Shown piece by piece: positions 16,812-24,783 of a stretch of 64,000 nucleotides of DNA. The stretch's first letter is position 1. Each line of letters begins with the position of its first letter. A program made the translations under genes and the position numbers. The DNA is from BD2-11 sp965115885 (lineage in GTDB: Bacteria > Gemmatimonadota > Gemmatimonadetes > Longimicrobiales > Gaopeijiaceae), in the NCBI GenBank assembly GCA_965115885.1, contig OZ220479.1, positions 2,046,001 to 2,110,000 of the forward strand, in the 5' to 3' direction. The notes under the pieces are model-generated. The model was given only the letters and a program-made list of their open reading frames with translations, was not told where the DNA came from and did no database searches.

Positions 16812-18844
16812 ATCCGGCCCTCGAGGCGGAGCCGCCAGTAGCCGACGTCGCGCGGCAGGTAGTGGGGCTTGAGGTAGACGCGGCGTGCGGCGAGCGAGTT
16901 CACGCCGTCGTAGGGCAGACAGATCGCCTGGTGGTTGGCGAGGAGACCGAACTCGCGTGGCGCGAACACGGGTTCGCGCGCCTGGCGGAACGACTTGCTG
17001 GCGCCGATGGAGCCGCGACCGCCGCCGGCGCGTCCGGAGAGCAGCGAGAACTCGGGCCTGCCGGTGGTCTCGGTGAAGGTGTGGGAGGCGCGGGTCCTCA
17101 TGACGCTGCCGCACATCTCGGACGCGATCCGGGCGGACGCCTCGTCGGAGAGCGCGAGGAAGATGCGCGTGCGGAGGGTCTGCACGAGCGTGCGCCACGC
17201 CTCGCCGGAGGGGAGCGCGGAGCGCAGCGACGAGATCGACTGGGTGGCGACGATGGGGACGCAGCGGCACTGGCGGGTGAGCGCGAACGCCTTCTCGTCG
17301 CCTGCCGGGTCGTCCTGGCCGACGGTGGCGAACGCCTGGTACTCGTCGCAGACGAAGACGGCGGGCCGCATGTAGCGGTCGGGCCGGCGCGCGGCCTCGG
17401 CCGGACGCCGGAGCAGCGCCTGCATCCATGCGTTCTTGAGCAGTACGCCGACGGCGCGTGCGAGCGCGGGGTTCGCGCCGGCGGGCATGTTGAGCGCGAG
17501 GACCCTGCCCTCGTCGATCAGCCGCGCGAGCGGCGGCAGACGTCGACGCAGCCTCGGCAGCGCCTGCGCGTCGTCGACGTCGTCCTCGGCACCGGCGCTC
17601 TCCGCATGTTCCGGTGGGCGAGCGCGCGGTAGCGGCGGGCAGAAGACGCCGGCGACGTCGGGCTGGTCGAAGAGCGAGAGGAAGACGCTGATCCCCTCGA
17701 CGATCGAGGTGCGGAGCTTCGCGTCGAGCGCCGACCAGTCCAGCAGGTACCACCGCTCGACGGCCTCGACCCGTTCGCGGAGTTCGGCGCCCGCGCCGTC
17801 CCCGGCCGCCTCGACCGTGTGCGCGATCTCGAGCTCGGCGAGCCGCTCCCGGAGCCCCGAGTCGAGCCGGCAGGCCGAAGTCCCGGTGTCGGGCAGCGCC
17901 TCCCAGGCCCAGTCGGCGAGCGCCTCGCGGTGCGCGGCGAGGTCGCGGTTGCCGACGACGGCGCGCACGGGACACGCACGGTCGGCGAGCGCGAGAGCTT
18001 CGGCGATCCTCGAGGCGAGCAGATCGGGGTCGACGGTGCAGCGGTAGACGTCGCGGAGCGTGACCCAACCCCCCGGCAAGAGCCGGAACAGTTCGATGAT
18101 CCAACGCACGAGATTCGTATAGGCTTGCTGCCAGAACGGTTCTCGACTCTTGCCGAAGAGTTGGTTGATCAGCGACGCGACGCCGTAGGCGAGCGAGTAG
18201 GAATCGAGGAGCGGGTCGTCGAGCGGGTTCCACTGCCAGGAGCCGCCGAGCCCGATCTCGAGGTAGTCGTCGCCGCGTCCGGCGTCCTCGAGGATGCCAC
18301 GCACTTGATGGCAGAAGTCGCCCTTGACCTCGAGCACGAGCGCGCCGGCGCGCCGACGGGCGTCGTCGGCTTGCCAGGAGAGCAGCTGGCGGGCGAACGG
18401 GTACATGCAGGCGGTGGTCTTGCCGGTCCCGACGGCGCCGACGACGAGGACGCCGGTGTAGAGGCCCTTCTCGGGGACGACGAGCCAGGAGGGCCGGTCG
18501 CTCTCGCGGGGCTCGGTCGGATGGTGCACCTCGCCGATCACGAGCGAGGGCGCGTCGTCGCGGGGCGAGGCGGGCCACTCGGGCAGTCGGCCGCGTCGGC
18601 GCGGGCGCGCGAGCGGCTGGAACCACACGCGCCAGACGGAGACGACGACCGATCCGGCGAGCGCGACGGCGACGGCGGGCCACGCGTGGTGCCAGACGCG
18701 GAGCGCGGCGTGCAGGCCGGGGTCGTGGCGGGCGATCAGGTCGAGGTACGGGTTCGCGCCGACGCCGGGGAACGGCGCGTGGAGCGCTCGAGCGCCCGCG
18801 GCTCCGACGGCGGCCCCGAGGATGGCCAGCGTGTCGGCCTTCAT
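16808..18844 (-). CDS. traG: VirD4/TraG-type coupling protein
   Basis: 678 residues from an ATG at 18844. Two N-terminal membrane segments (about residues 5-20 and 50-70) precede the ATPase. Walker A is VVGAVGTGKTTACMYPFA and Walker B is AVFVCDEYQAFA. The later motif CVPIVATQSISSLRSAL also fits the TraG/TraD family. It links the DNA-protein substrate to the secretion channel. It is the first gene after the 100-nt three-way-junction palindrome, which lies at 18875-18974 in its leader. Confidence 0.92.
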   Translation of the reverse strand: MKADTLAILGAAVGAAGARALHAPFPGVGANPYLDLIARHDPGLHAALRVWHHAWPAVAVALAGSVVVSVWRVWFQPLARPRRRGRLPEWPASPRDDAPSLVIGEVHHPTEPRESDRPSWLVVPEKGLYTGVLVVGAVGTGKTTACMYPFARQLLSWQADDARRRAGALVLEVKGDFCHQVRGILEDAGRGDDYLEIGLGGSWQWNPLDDPLLDSYSLAYGVASLINQLFGKSREPFWQQAYTNLVRWIIELFRLLPGGWVTLRDVYRCTVDPDLLASRIAEALALADRACPVRAVVGNRDLAAHREALADWAWEALPDTGTSACRLDSGLRERLAELEIAHTVEAAGDGAGAELRERVEAVERWYLLDWSALDAKLRTSIVEGISVFLSLFDQPDVAGVFCPPLPRARPPEHAESAGAEDDVDDAQALPRLRRRLPPLARLIDEGRVLALNMPAGANPALARAVGVLLKNAWMQALLRRPAEAARRPDRYMRPAVFVCDEYQAFATVGQDDPAGDEKAFALTRQCRCVPIVATQSISSLRSALPSGEAWRTLVQTLRTRIFLALSDEASARIASEMCGSVMRTRASHTFTETTGRPEFSLLSGRAGGGRGSIGASKSFRQAREPVFAPREFGLLANHQAICLPYDGVNSLAARRVYLKPHYLPRDVGYWRLRLEGRI

Positions 18845-18874
18845 CGGCCGGAACCCCTTCCCGGAGGGATCCAT

Positions 18875-18974
18875 GGCTGCAAGCGACCCCGTGCGGGTCC
18901 AGGGGGCGGGGCGTGAAAACGCACCCCGCCCCCGACCCGCACCCGGCCCTCGGGCCGGGGGGTCGCTTGCAGCC
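18875..18974. repeat. Perfect three-way-junction (T-shaped) palindrome upstream of traG
   Basis: The outer arm 18875-18890 pairs exactly with 18959-18974 (16 bp). Inside it, hairpin 1 spans 18891-18942: a 9-bp stem (18891-18899 with 18934-18942), a 2-base bulge, a 10-bp stem (18902-18911 with 18924-18933), a short inner stem and an AAAA loop. Hairpin 2 spans 18943-18958: 7 bp with a 2-base loop. No base is left unpaired at the three-way junction. The space around it (18845-19142) holds no gene. Such a shape suits an origin of transfer, a replication origin or a structured leader RNA. Confidence 0.85.
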
Positions 18975-19142
18975 CCGCCCGCCCCGCCGCTCCGACGAAG
19001 GTCGAGCGACCCGGCCGGGCGCAAGACGCCCGCGCGCCGACGGATGGCCGTCGGCGTCGAGCCGAGTCCCGGCCGGAGCGGCCGGTGAATCGGCGGCCGC
19101 GGTCGGGTTCACGCCGCGGAGCGGTCCGATGTCGCGCCCGCT

Positions 19143-20075
19143 TCATCGGTAGCGCGCTCCCGCGAGCCGCTCGGTCCGCCACGTGACCGCACGATCAACC
19201 GAGTTCTGTCGGCCTCCATGCCGGACGCGCTTCTCGAGCTCCACGCTGCGCTTCATGGCGGCCTGGAGGCCGCCGAACTCGTCGAGCACGTCGACGGCGC
19301 CCTCGATGATCGCGCGCTCGATCCGGGCCAGTTCGTCCGCTGCCGAATCGTCCGGCCCGTCCGAACTCGGCGCCCCGACCCACCGTCCGACCACGCGGTC
19401 CGCCCGCTCGGTCTCCCGCAGCGTCCGAACGGCCACGACGACTTCGACGGCGCGGCCCCGGCTCCGCAACGCGCGCCAGAGGTCGCGGTGCGCGGCGCCC
19501 CACGAGCGCAGCGCCGCCGCCGTCCGGTGGCCGGAGTCGGCGTACACGAACACGGCGCGCTCGGGGCCGAGCGCGACGGGCAGCTTGACGGGGAAGAAGC
19601 GACGCGTGGTCCCGGCCGCGCCACGGTACAGCCGAGAGGGCAGAAGCTCGCGCTCGATCCCGAGCGCCTCGAACGCGACGACCTTCTCGCCCTCGGTCGC
19701 GAGCCAGGGCGAGTCCAGGCGTTCGATCACATGGTCGAGCGAGAGCAGCCGACGCATGAGTACGCCGGTCGACGCGCTCCGCCGATGGCGGACGTGCTCG
19801 GCTTCGAGAGCACGATAGACCTTCCGCGAGTGGATCCGGCACACGCGTCCGATCCCGCGGACGCCGGGCACCGTCTCCTCGACGGCGAAGCGCTGCGCGA
19901 TCAGCGCGTGGACGACGCGGCGCACCTGTTCGGGGTGCGCGTCCAGGAACGCCGCGCACTGCGCGCGGGTGAACACGCCGCTGTGGAGGCACGCCAAGGC
20001 GATCCACTCGGCCTTCGCGCCCGTCCAGCCGAACGCCTCGAGCGCGGCTTCGCGCCCATCCAAGTGCGCGATCAT
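19143..20075 (-). CDS. Conjugative-element protein with winged-helix start, replication-relaxation-like
   Basis: 310 residues from an ATG at 20075 overlapping the trbF stop (ATGA). The N-terminal 90 residues look like a winged helix (EWIALACLHSGVFTRAQCAA to FAVEETVPGVRGIGRVCRIH). The middle (LPVALGPERAVFVYADSGHR, LRSWGAAHRDLWRALRSRGR) recalls plasmid replication-relaxation proteins (PF13814), but this is a weak match by eye. It is encoded between the channel genes and the T-shaped palindrome, so it is the best local candidate for the DNA-processing protein of the element. Confidence 0.55.
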   Translation of the reverse strand: MIAHLDGREAALEAFGWTGAKAEWIALACLHSGVFTRAQCAAFLDAHPEQVRRVVHALIAQRFAVEETVPGVRGIGRVCRIHSRKVYRALEAEHVRHRRSASTGVLMRRLLSLDHVIERLDSPWLATEGEKVVAFEALGIERELLPSRLYRGAAGTTRRFFPVKLPVALGPERAVFVYADSGHRTAAALRSWGAAHRDLWRALRSRGRAVEVVVAVRTLRETERADRVVGRWVGAPSSDGPDDSAADELARIERAIIEGAVDVLDEFGGLQAAMKRSVELEKRVRHGGRQNSVDRAVTWRTERLAGARYR

Positions 20076-20764
20076 CGCGCCTCCCCCGTGACCAGCGCGC
20101 GGTCGGCCCGCAGGTAGGTCACGAGGATGCCCATCGGGTTGTGGACGACGAGCGTCCGGGGGATCGTGTCGAGGAACTCGAAGCGAAGCGTGAGCGACCA
20201 GCGCTCGCGCCGGACCTCCCGCTCGTCCCTCAGGTGCACCAAGTCGAAGTCGGCCGTCGCGCCGTGCGGCGGCTCGGGCGAGGGGTGCACGCGGAGCACG
20301 ACCCGCTCGACCTCGAGTTCGGTCTCGGCCGTCCCGGCCGCCGCGGCGGCGACCTCGGCGCCGTCCCTCGCGAACGCGGCGTTGGCCAGCTCGGTCGACA
20401 GGAACCGGAGGCTGCGCGTCCAGCGCTCCTCGACGGTGGCGCGACGCCGCGCGTGGTGGTCGTGCACGAACCGGTTGAGGAAGTACTTCGTCGTGGGATC
20501 GAGCGGATCGGCCTCGGCGGTCGCCGCCTCGTAGGCGAGCGCCTCGGCGCGACCGACCTCGTCGACCCGGACCACGACGGGCTTGGGCGGCGGGACGGTC
20601 GCGAGCCGGAGCAGCGCGACCGACAGCGCGAGATGGGCCGCGCCCAGCAGGACGAGGATCGCCTTGAGCCTCCGGTTCGAGCGGACCGCCTCGCTCCAGA
20701 TCTCGGCGTACTCGCGGCCCGAGTCCCGGTCCCGGCGCGTCATGCCGTCGTCCCCGGGCCTCAT
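20072..20764 (-). CDS. trbF: VirB8/TrbF-type channel protein
   Basis: 230 residues from an ATG at 20764 that overlaps the trbL stop (ATGA); an ATG at 20743 is an alternative. One transmembrane helix (AILVLLGAAHLALSVALLRL) follows a short cytoplasmic part. The periplasmic domain has the TrbF/VirB8 pattern: TTKYFLNRFVHDHHARRRAT, then VERVVLRVHPSPEPP and RRERWSLTLRFEFL. It is a core scaffold of the inner-membrane complex. Confidence 0.87.
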   Translation of the reverse strand: MRPGDDGMTRRDRDSGREYAEIWSEAVRSNRRLKAILVLLGAAHLALSVALLRLATVPPPKPVVVRVDEVGRAEALAYEAATAEADPLDPTTKYFLNRFVHDHHARRRATVEERWTRSLRFLSTELANAAFARDGAEVAAAAAGTAETELEVERVVLRVHPSPEPPHGATADFDLVHLRDEREVRRERWSLTLRFEFLDTIPRTLVVHNPMGILVTYLRADRALVTGEAR

Positions 20765-21753
20765 GCGCCCGCCGCGGGCGGCTTGACGGCGCCGGCGCCC
20801 GCGCTGCGCATCACCAGCGCCATGAACCCGGAGCCGGACGAGCCCGAACCGGAGACCAGCATCGACGCGAGTTCGCCGACCTTGAGACCGGCCATCAAGC
20901 CGCAGACGACGAGCGGCAGCAGCACCACGGCCCAGAGCCAGAGCTCGAGCGGATCGGCCGTGCCCGTGCCCATCAGCGCGTCGGCGTACGTCGTGACGTA
21001 GCCCATGCCCACGCCCATGAAGACGCGCAGCACGGCGCCGGCCACCACGCCGTACAGCGTGTAGACCAGCATCGAGCGGAACCAGCCCCAGAACAGGAAC
21101 GCCAGCGGCTCGAAGAGCAGAAACGGGATCAGCACCGGACCGAGCAGGATCGCGACGGCGAGCGCGACCTGCGCCCAGATCACCTGCGCGTACGTGACGC
21201 AGAAGAGCGCGAGCAGCCCGACGACGAGCGAGGCGCCCATCGCGAGCGAGACCAACGAGGAGAAGATCACCGTCGCGCCCGCCGCCACGACCGACAGCAG
21301 GTTGCCCGTCGACCACGCCGCGTTCAGGTGCGCGCCGTAGGCCTGCACGAGCGCCGTCAGCTCCGAGTGTCCGGTCGAGACGACGTCCGAGAGGAACAGG
21401 TTCTGGAGCCAGACGCCGCCGCCGGCGATCATCGCCGGGAACGTGAACCCGACGCCCGGGATCGGGACGGCGTAGTAGTGGAGCAGCGTGCGCGGGATCG
21501 CGATCCCGATCACGAGCCGGACCATCGCCCAGGCGTCGAACGCGCCGCTGAACGCGATCTTGAGGCCCGTCCAGGCGACCATGACGGCGGCGAGCCCGCC
21601 CCAGAGCTGGAGCCCGACGGCGTGCACGTCGGGTGCCGCTCCAGACACGACCGAGTCGAGCACGACGTCGAGGAAGCTCTTGAAGTCCTGGAGCTGGTCG
21701 GGCGGGATCCGGGTCGGGACGTTCGGGTCGACCGACTGCGGGGGGAGTTGCAT
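20761..21753 (-). CDS. trbL: VirB6/TrbL-type polytopic channel protein
   Basis: 330 residues from an ATG at 21753 with GGAGG upstream. About six hydrophobic segments are visible, among them LLSVVAAGATVIFSSLVSLA and GLLALFCVTYAQVIWAQVAL, with a soluble N-terminal part and a Gly/Ser-rich tail. Pattern and position match TrbL/VirB6, the polytopic component of the inner-membrane channel. Confidence 0.87.
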   Translation of the reverse strand: MQLPPQSVDPNVPTRIPPDQLQDFKSFLDVVLDSVVSGAAPDVHAVGLQLWGGLAAVMVAWTGLKIAFSGAFDAWAMVRLVIGIAIPRTLLHYYAVPIPGVGFTFPAMIAGGGVWLQNLFLSDVVSTGHSELTALVQAYGAHLNAAWSTGNLLSVVAAGATVIFSSLVSLAMGASLVVGLLALFCVTYAQVIWAQVALAVAILLGPVLIPFLLFEPLAFLFWGWFRSMLVYTLYGVVAGAVLRVFMGVGMGYVTTYADALMGTGTADPLELWLWAVVLLPLVVCGLMAGLKVGELASMLVSGSGSSGSGFMALVMRSAGAGAVKPPAAGA

Positions 21754-21772
21754 GGCGTCCGTGTTCCTCCGA

Positions 21773-22675
21773 TCAGAAGTCGCGGTCGTGGGACGACGGG
21801 ACGCGCAGCAGCAACCCGGCGCGCAGGGCGTCCCGGTTCGCCGTCGCGGATTCACGCAGCGTCCGGGCCAGCCCGTTGGCGCGCGCTCGGCCTTCGCGCC
21901 AGCGGGCGAGCCATTCGAGGTGCGTGAGTTCGGCCTGCCGCGCTTGGCCGGCCTCACGGGCGAGTCGGTGGGCGAGCACTTGACCCACGGCAGCTTCGAT
22001 CCGTCCCCGGCTCAGCGCCGCCGCGACGCCCGCCTGCTGGAGCGCCGTGTTCGAGAGGTTGCCGTTCGCCGTCAGGCCGGCGAACGAGCCGCGCGCGCTC
22101 TCGACCGTCTCGGCGAGCGCGGCCGCCGCGTCGAGCGCCGCGTAGTCCAGGACGCGACGCCGGTCGGCGGCCTCCCGGTCGCGGCGATGGTCCTCGAGCG
22201 CGCGCGTCGCCGCGCGCGGCGGGAGGCGCCGGTGGAGGTCGAGGACGTCCGTCTCGTCCACCCGGTCGGCCGTCCCGTGGGCGGCGCGCCAGAGTTCGGT
22301 GAACGAGCCGCCGACGCCGAAGCGCCGGACGGCCTCGACCGTCTCATGGCCCGCGCCGACGAAGTCGGAGCCCCAGGCGACGCCGTCGCCGACCCGGTCG
22401 ACGGGTCCGGCCGCCAGCCTCGAGAACGGCTCGGTCAGCGCGTCGAGTTCGCCGCGCGCGGCGCGCCGCATGTGGTCGAGCTGGTTCTCGATCTCGGAGA
22501 CCTGGCGGGTCATGCTCTGGAGCTGGCGGGCCTGGTTCGAGATCTGCCTCAGCTGGTTCGCGATCATCCGGGCGCGCTGGGCCCAGCTGCCGAAGTCGAA
22601 CTGGGCGCTCGCGGGCGCGGCGACGACCGTCGAGAGCGCCGCGAGCAGGGCGGGAGCGAGGACGTGGCGATGCAT
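21773..22675 (-). CDS. trbJ: VirB5/TrbJ-type periplasmic transfer protein
   Basis: 300 residues from an ATG at 22675. A signal peptide ends near PASAQ. A long helical region (ARMIANQLRQISNQARQLQS, then MTRQVSEIENQLDHMRRAA) and a second helical half (TALQQAGVAAALSRGRIEAA) match TrbJ. VirB5-like proteins cap the pilus tip. The gene sits between trbI and trbL with short spacers instead of overlaps. Confidence 0.87.
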   Translation of the reverse strand: MHRHVLAPALLAALSTVVAAPASAQFDFGSWAQRARMIANQLRQISNQARQLQSMTRQVSEIENQLDHMRRAARGELDALTEPFSRLAAGPVDRVGDGVAWGSDFVGAGHETVEAVRRFGVGGSFTELWRAAHGTADRVDETDVLDLHRRLPPRAATRALEDHRRDREAADRRRVLDYAALDAAAALAETVESARGSFAGLTANGNLSNTALQQAGVAAALSRGRIEAAVGQVLAHRLAREAGQARQAELTHLEWLARWREGRARANGLARTLRESATANRDALRAGLLLRVPSSHDRDF

Positions 22676-22693
22676 GGGCGAAGTCCTTTCGCG

Positions 22694-23953
22694 CTATCGG
22701 CGCGCAGCGGGGGACGGGACCGGAACGTCCGCGGTGAACCAGATGCGGAGCCGGTGGCCGGCGCGGATCGTCACCGTGGGAAGCCGGTTGAGGAACCGGT
22801 CGAGCGTCGACGCGGCGCTCTGGCCGAGCCCCTGGCCGACGCCCGCCCGAACGCCGTACGGCGGCGCTCCGGCAAGCGCGAGCCCGCTGATCGCGCCGAC
22901 GGCGCCGGCGGCCAGGAACGTCGAGAAATAGTGGCGGTCGACCCGGTCGCGGAGCGCCGCGGCTCCCGTCTGGTCGAGACCTGAGAACTCGAGGTCGATC
23001 CAGCTGCCGTCGGGAAACAGCAGCCGGTGGAACGCCACGGCGAGCCGGCCCTGGTCGCGGTGACGGACGGCTTGGGCGGTCCCGACGACGCGCGCGCCGC
23101 GCGGGATCAGCACGCGCTGGCCGTCGGCCGAATGGAACGGCACGGACACCATGGCGAGCGCCGGGCCGGGGAACTCGCCCGAGAGCTGCGTCAACAGCAC
23201 CGCCTCGAGGAACGAGCCCTCGCGGATCCGCTCCCAGCCCGGCGGATCGTTCGGTCGGACCACGCGGCCCGGCTCCGCCGCGACACGCATGGCGGAAGCC
23301 GGGGTGCGCGGCGACGTCGGCCCGGCAGTGGTTGGGGGGACCCCTCCGCTCGTCAGTCCGGCCGCGATCTCGCCGTCGAGCGCCGCGAGCGACCGCTCGA
23401 ACGAGGCGAGCGTCTCCTCGAAGGCGGCGTCGGCGAGTTCCTCCTCCCCTTCCCGGACACTGCCGCCCGGCGCCCGGTCGGCGCGCTGGGATCCGCCACG
23501 ACCCCGGCGCGACTCGGCGACCGGAGGCGAGCGCAACGAACGGGTCCTGCGCTCGACCTCCTCGAGCCGGAGCGCCTCGCGGAGTTCCGCCTCCGCCCGG
23601 CGCACGCCGACCGCTCGACCGCCCGCGCCGCCTTCCGGCTCGACCGCGGCCACCTCCGCCGCGCCCGCGACCGGCCGGTCCGCAGGCTCGTCGCGGGACT
23701 CGGCTTCGGCCCGCAGCGTCTCGCGCTCCGCCTCCTGCCGCAGGCGTCCCTCGAACGAACGACCCGCCCGGTCGTCCACCGCGCGCGGTCCCGCCGCCTG
23801 GGAGCCCTCTTCCGTCCCGTCGGGACCCGTCAGCGACGAGAAGAACAGCAGTCCCGCGACCAGCACGGCGATCAGCGCGATCCCCGCCTTCGTGACGACG
23901 CCTGCCGGCAGCGCGCCCTTCGGAGGCTTGACCAGCTGCCTCCAGCGGCTCAT
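22694..23953 (-). CDS. trbI: VirB10/TrbI-type core-complex protein
   Basis: 419 residues from an ATG at 23953 overlapping the trbG stop (ATGA). One N-terminal membrane helix (ALIAVLVAGLLFFSSL) is followed by a long low-complexity region rich in Glu, Arg and Ala, which spans the periplasm. The C-terminal VirB10 beta-barrel domain shows the known pattern: EGSFLEAVLLTQLSGEFPGP, LIPRGARVVGTAQAV, and VTIRAGHRLRIWFTADVPVP. It couples inner-membrane energy to the outer-membrane pore. Confidence 0.92.
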   Translation of the reverse strand: MSRWRQLVKPPKGALPAGVVTKAGIALIAVLVAGLLFFSSLTGPDGTEEGSQAAGPRAVDDRAGRSFEGRLRQEAERETLRAEAESRDEPADRPVAGAAEVAAVEPEGGAGGRAVGVRRAEAELREALRLEEVERRTRSLRSPPVAESRRGRGGSQRADRAPGGSVREGEEELADAAFEETLASFERSLAALDGEIAAGLTSGGVPPTTAGPTSPRTPASAMRVAAEPGRVVRPNDPPGWERIREGSFLEAVLLTQLSGEFPGPALAMVSVPFHSADGQRVLIPRGARVVGTAQAVRHRDQGRLAVAFHRLLFPDGSWIDLEFSGLDQTGAAALRDRVDRHYFSTFLAAGAVGAISGLALAGAPPYGVRAGVGQGLGQSAASTLDRFLNRLPTVTIRAGHRLRIWFTADVPVPSPAARR

Positions 23954-24783
23954 CTCGACCCCTCCCGGGGCTCGAACCGCCAGCGCGCCCGCGCGTCGCC
24001 GATCCGCAGCCACCCGTCGCCCAAGACGTGGCGCACCGTGTAGAGCCCGTCCTCGTCGAGGTCGAACGCGACCAGGCTCGGCTCGCCGTCCTTCAGCTCG
24101 TACAGCGCCGGCGACTCCTGCGCTCGCGACCGGATGTAGGTGAACCGCCCGTCGTGCCACATCGCCTCGACCAGGAACGGCCGCTTCGACGCGTCGCCGT
24201 CGAGCCGGTACTCGAACGCCAGCCGACCGGGATACGCCGCACGGAACGCCTCGATCTCGGCTTCCGCCTCCGCGCGCGCCCGGCGCGCGGCCCCGGCCGC
24301 CGTCTCGGCCATCTCCCGGTAGGCCGCCACCTCGCTCCGCGCGACGAACGCGGGCGCGCCCCCGCCCGTCGCCGCCGCTTCCGCGCCCGCCTCGACGCGG
24401 ACGACCAGGTGGGGCGGCTCGTCGCCGCGTTCCGAGACCAGGAACGTGTAGATGCGGCCCGACTCGCAGACGAGCGCCACGTTCGTCGCCACGTCCTCGG
24501 CCAGGGGCTTCAGGTACGCGACGTTGGCCGCGCCCGTCAGGCGCCAGTACTCCGAGTCGCCGGTCACGAAGTCGAGGATCCGCTCCCCGGTCGGCAGCAC
24601 GATCACCGTCGTGTGGCGCACGCGCGCGCGGAGTCGCGGGATCCGCTCCCCGCCGTCTTCGGCCGCCGGCACCCGGAGCAGGGCGGCGTCCCGATCCGGG
24701 CTCTGGGCGCTGCCCGCAGCTGGCAACAGCGCCAGCGGAAACAGCAGCAGCCCCGGCAGGATGGTCGTCGTTCGAGTTCTCAT
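23950..24783 (-). CDS. trbG: VirB9/TrbG-type outer-membrane core protein
   Basis: 277 residues from an ATG at 24783 overlapping the trbE stop (ATGA). A signal peptide ends near AGSAQ. The N-terminal VirB9 part contains TGDSEYWRLTGAANVAYLKP and LVCESGRIYTFLVSERG. The C-terminal CagX/VirB9 domain has WHDGRFTYIRSRAQESPALY and TVRHVLGDGWLRIGDARARW. A helical linker rich in Ala and Glu joins the two. It should form the outer ring with VirB10. No separate VirB7 was seen. Confidence 0.91.
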   Translation of the reverse strand: MRTRTTTILPGLLLFPLALLPAAGSAQSPDRDAALLRVPAAEDGGERIPRLRARVRHTTVIVLPTGERILDFVTGDSEYWRLTGAANVAYLKPLAEDVATNVALVCESGRIYTFLVSERGDEPPHLVVRVEAGAEAAATGGGAPAFVARSEVAAYREMAETAAGAARRARAEAEAEIEAFRAAYPGRLAFEYRLDGDASKRPFLVEAMWHDGRFTYIRSRAQESPALYELKDGEPSLVAFDLDEDGLYTVRHVLGDGWLRIGDARARWRFEPREGSR

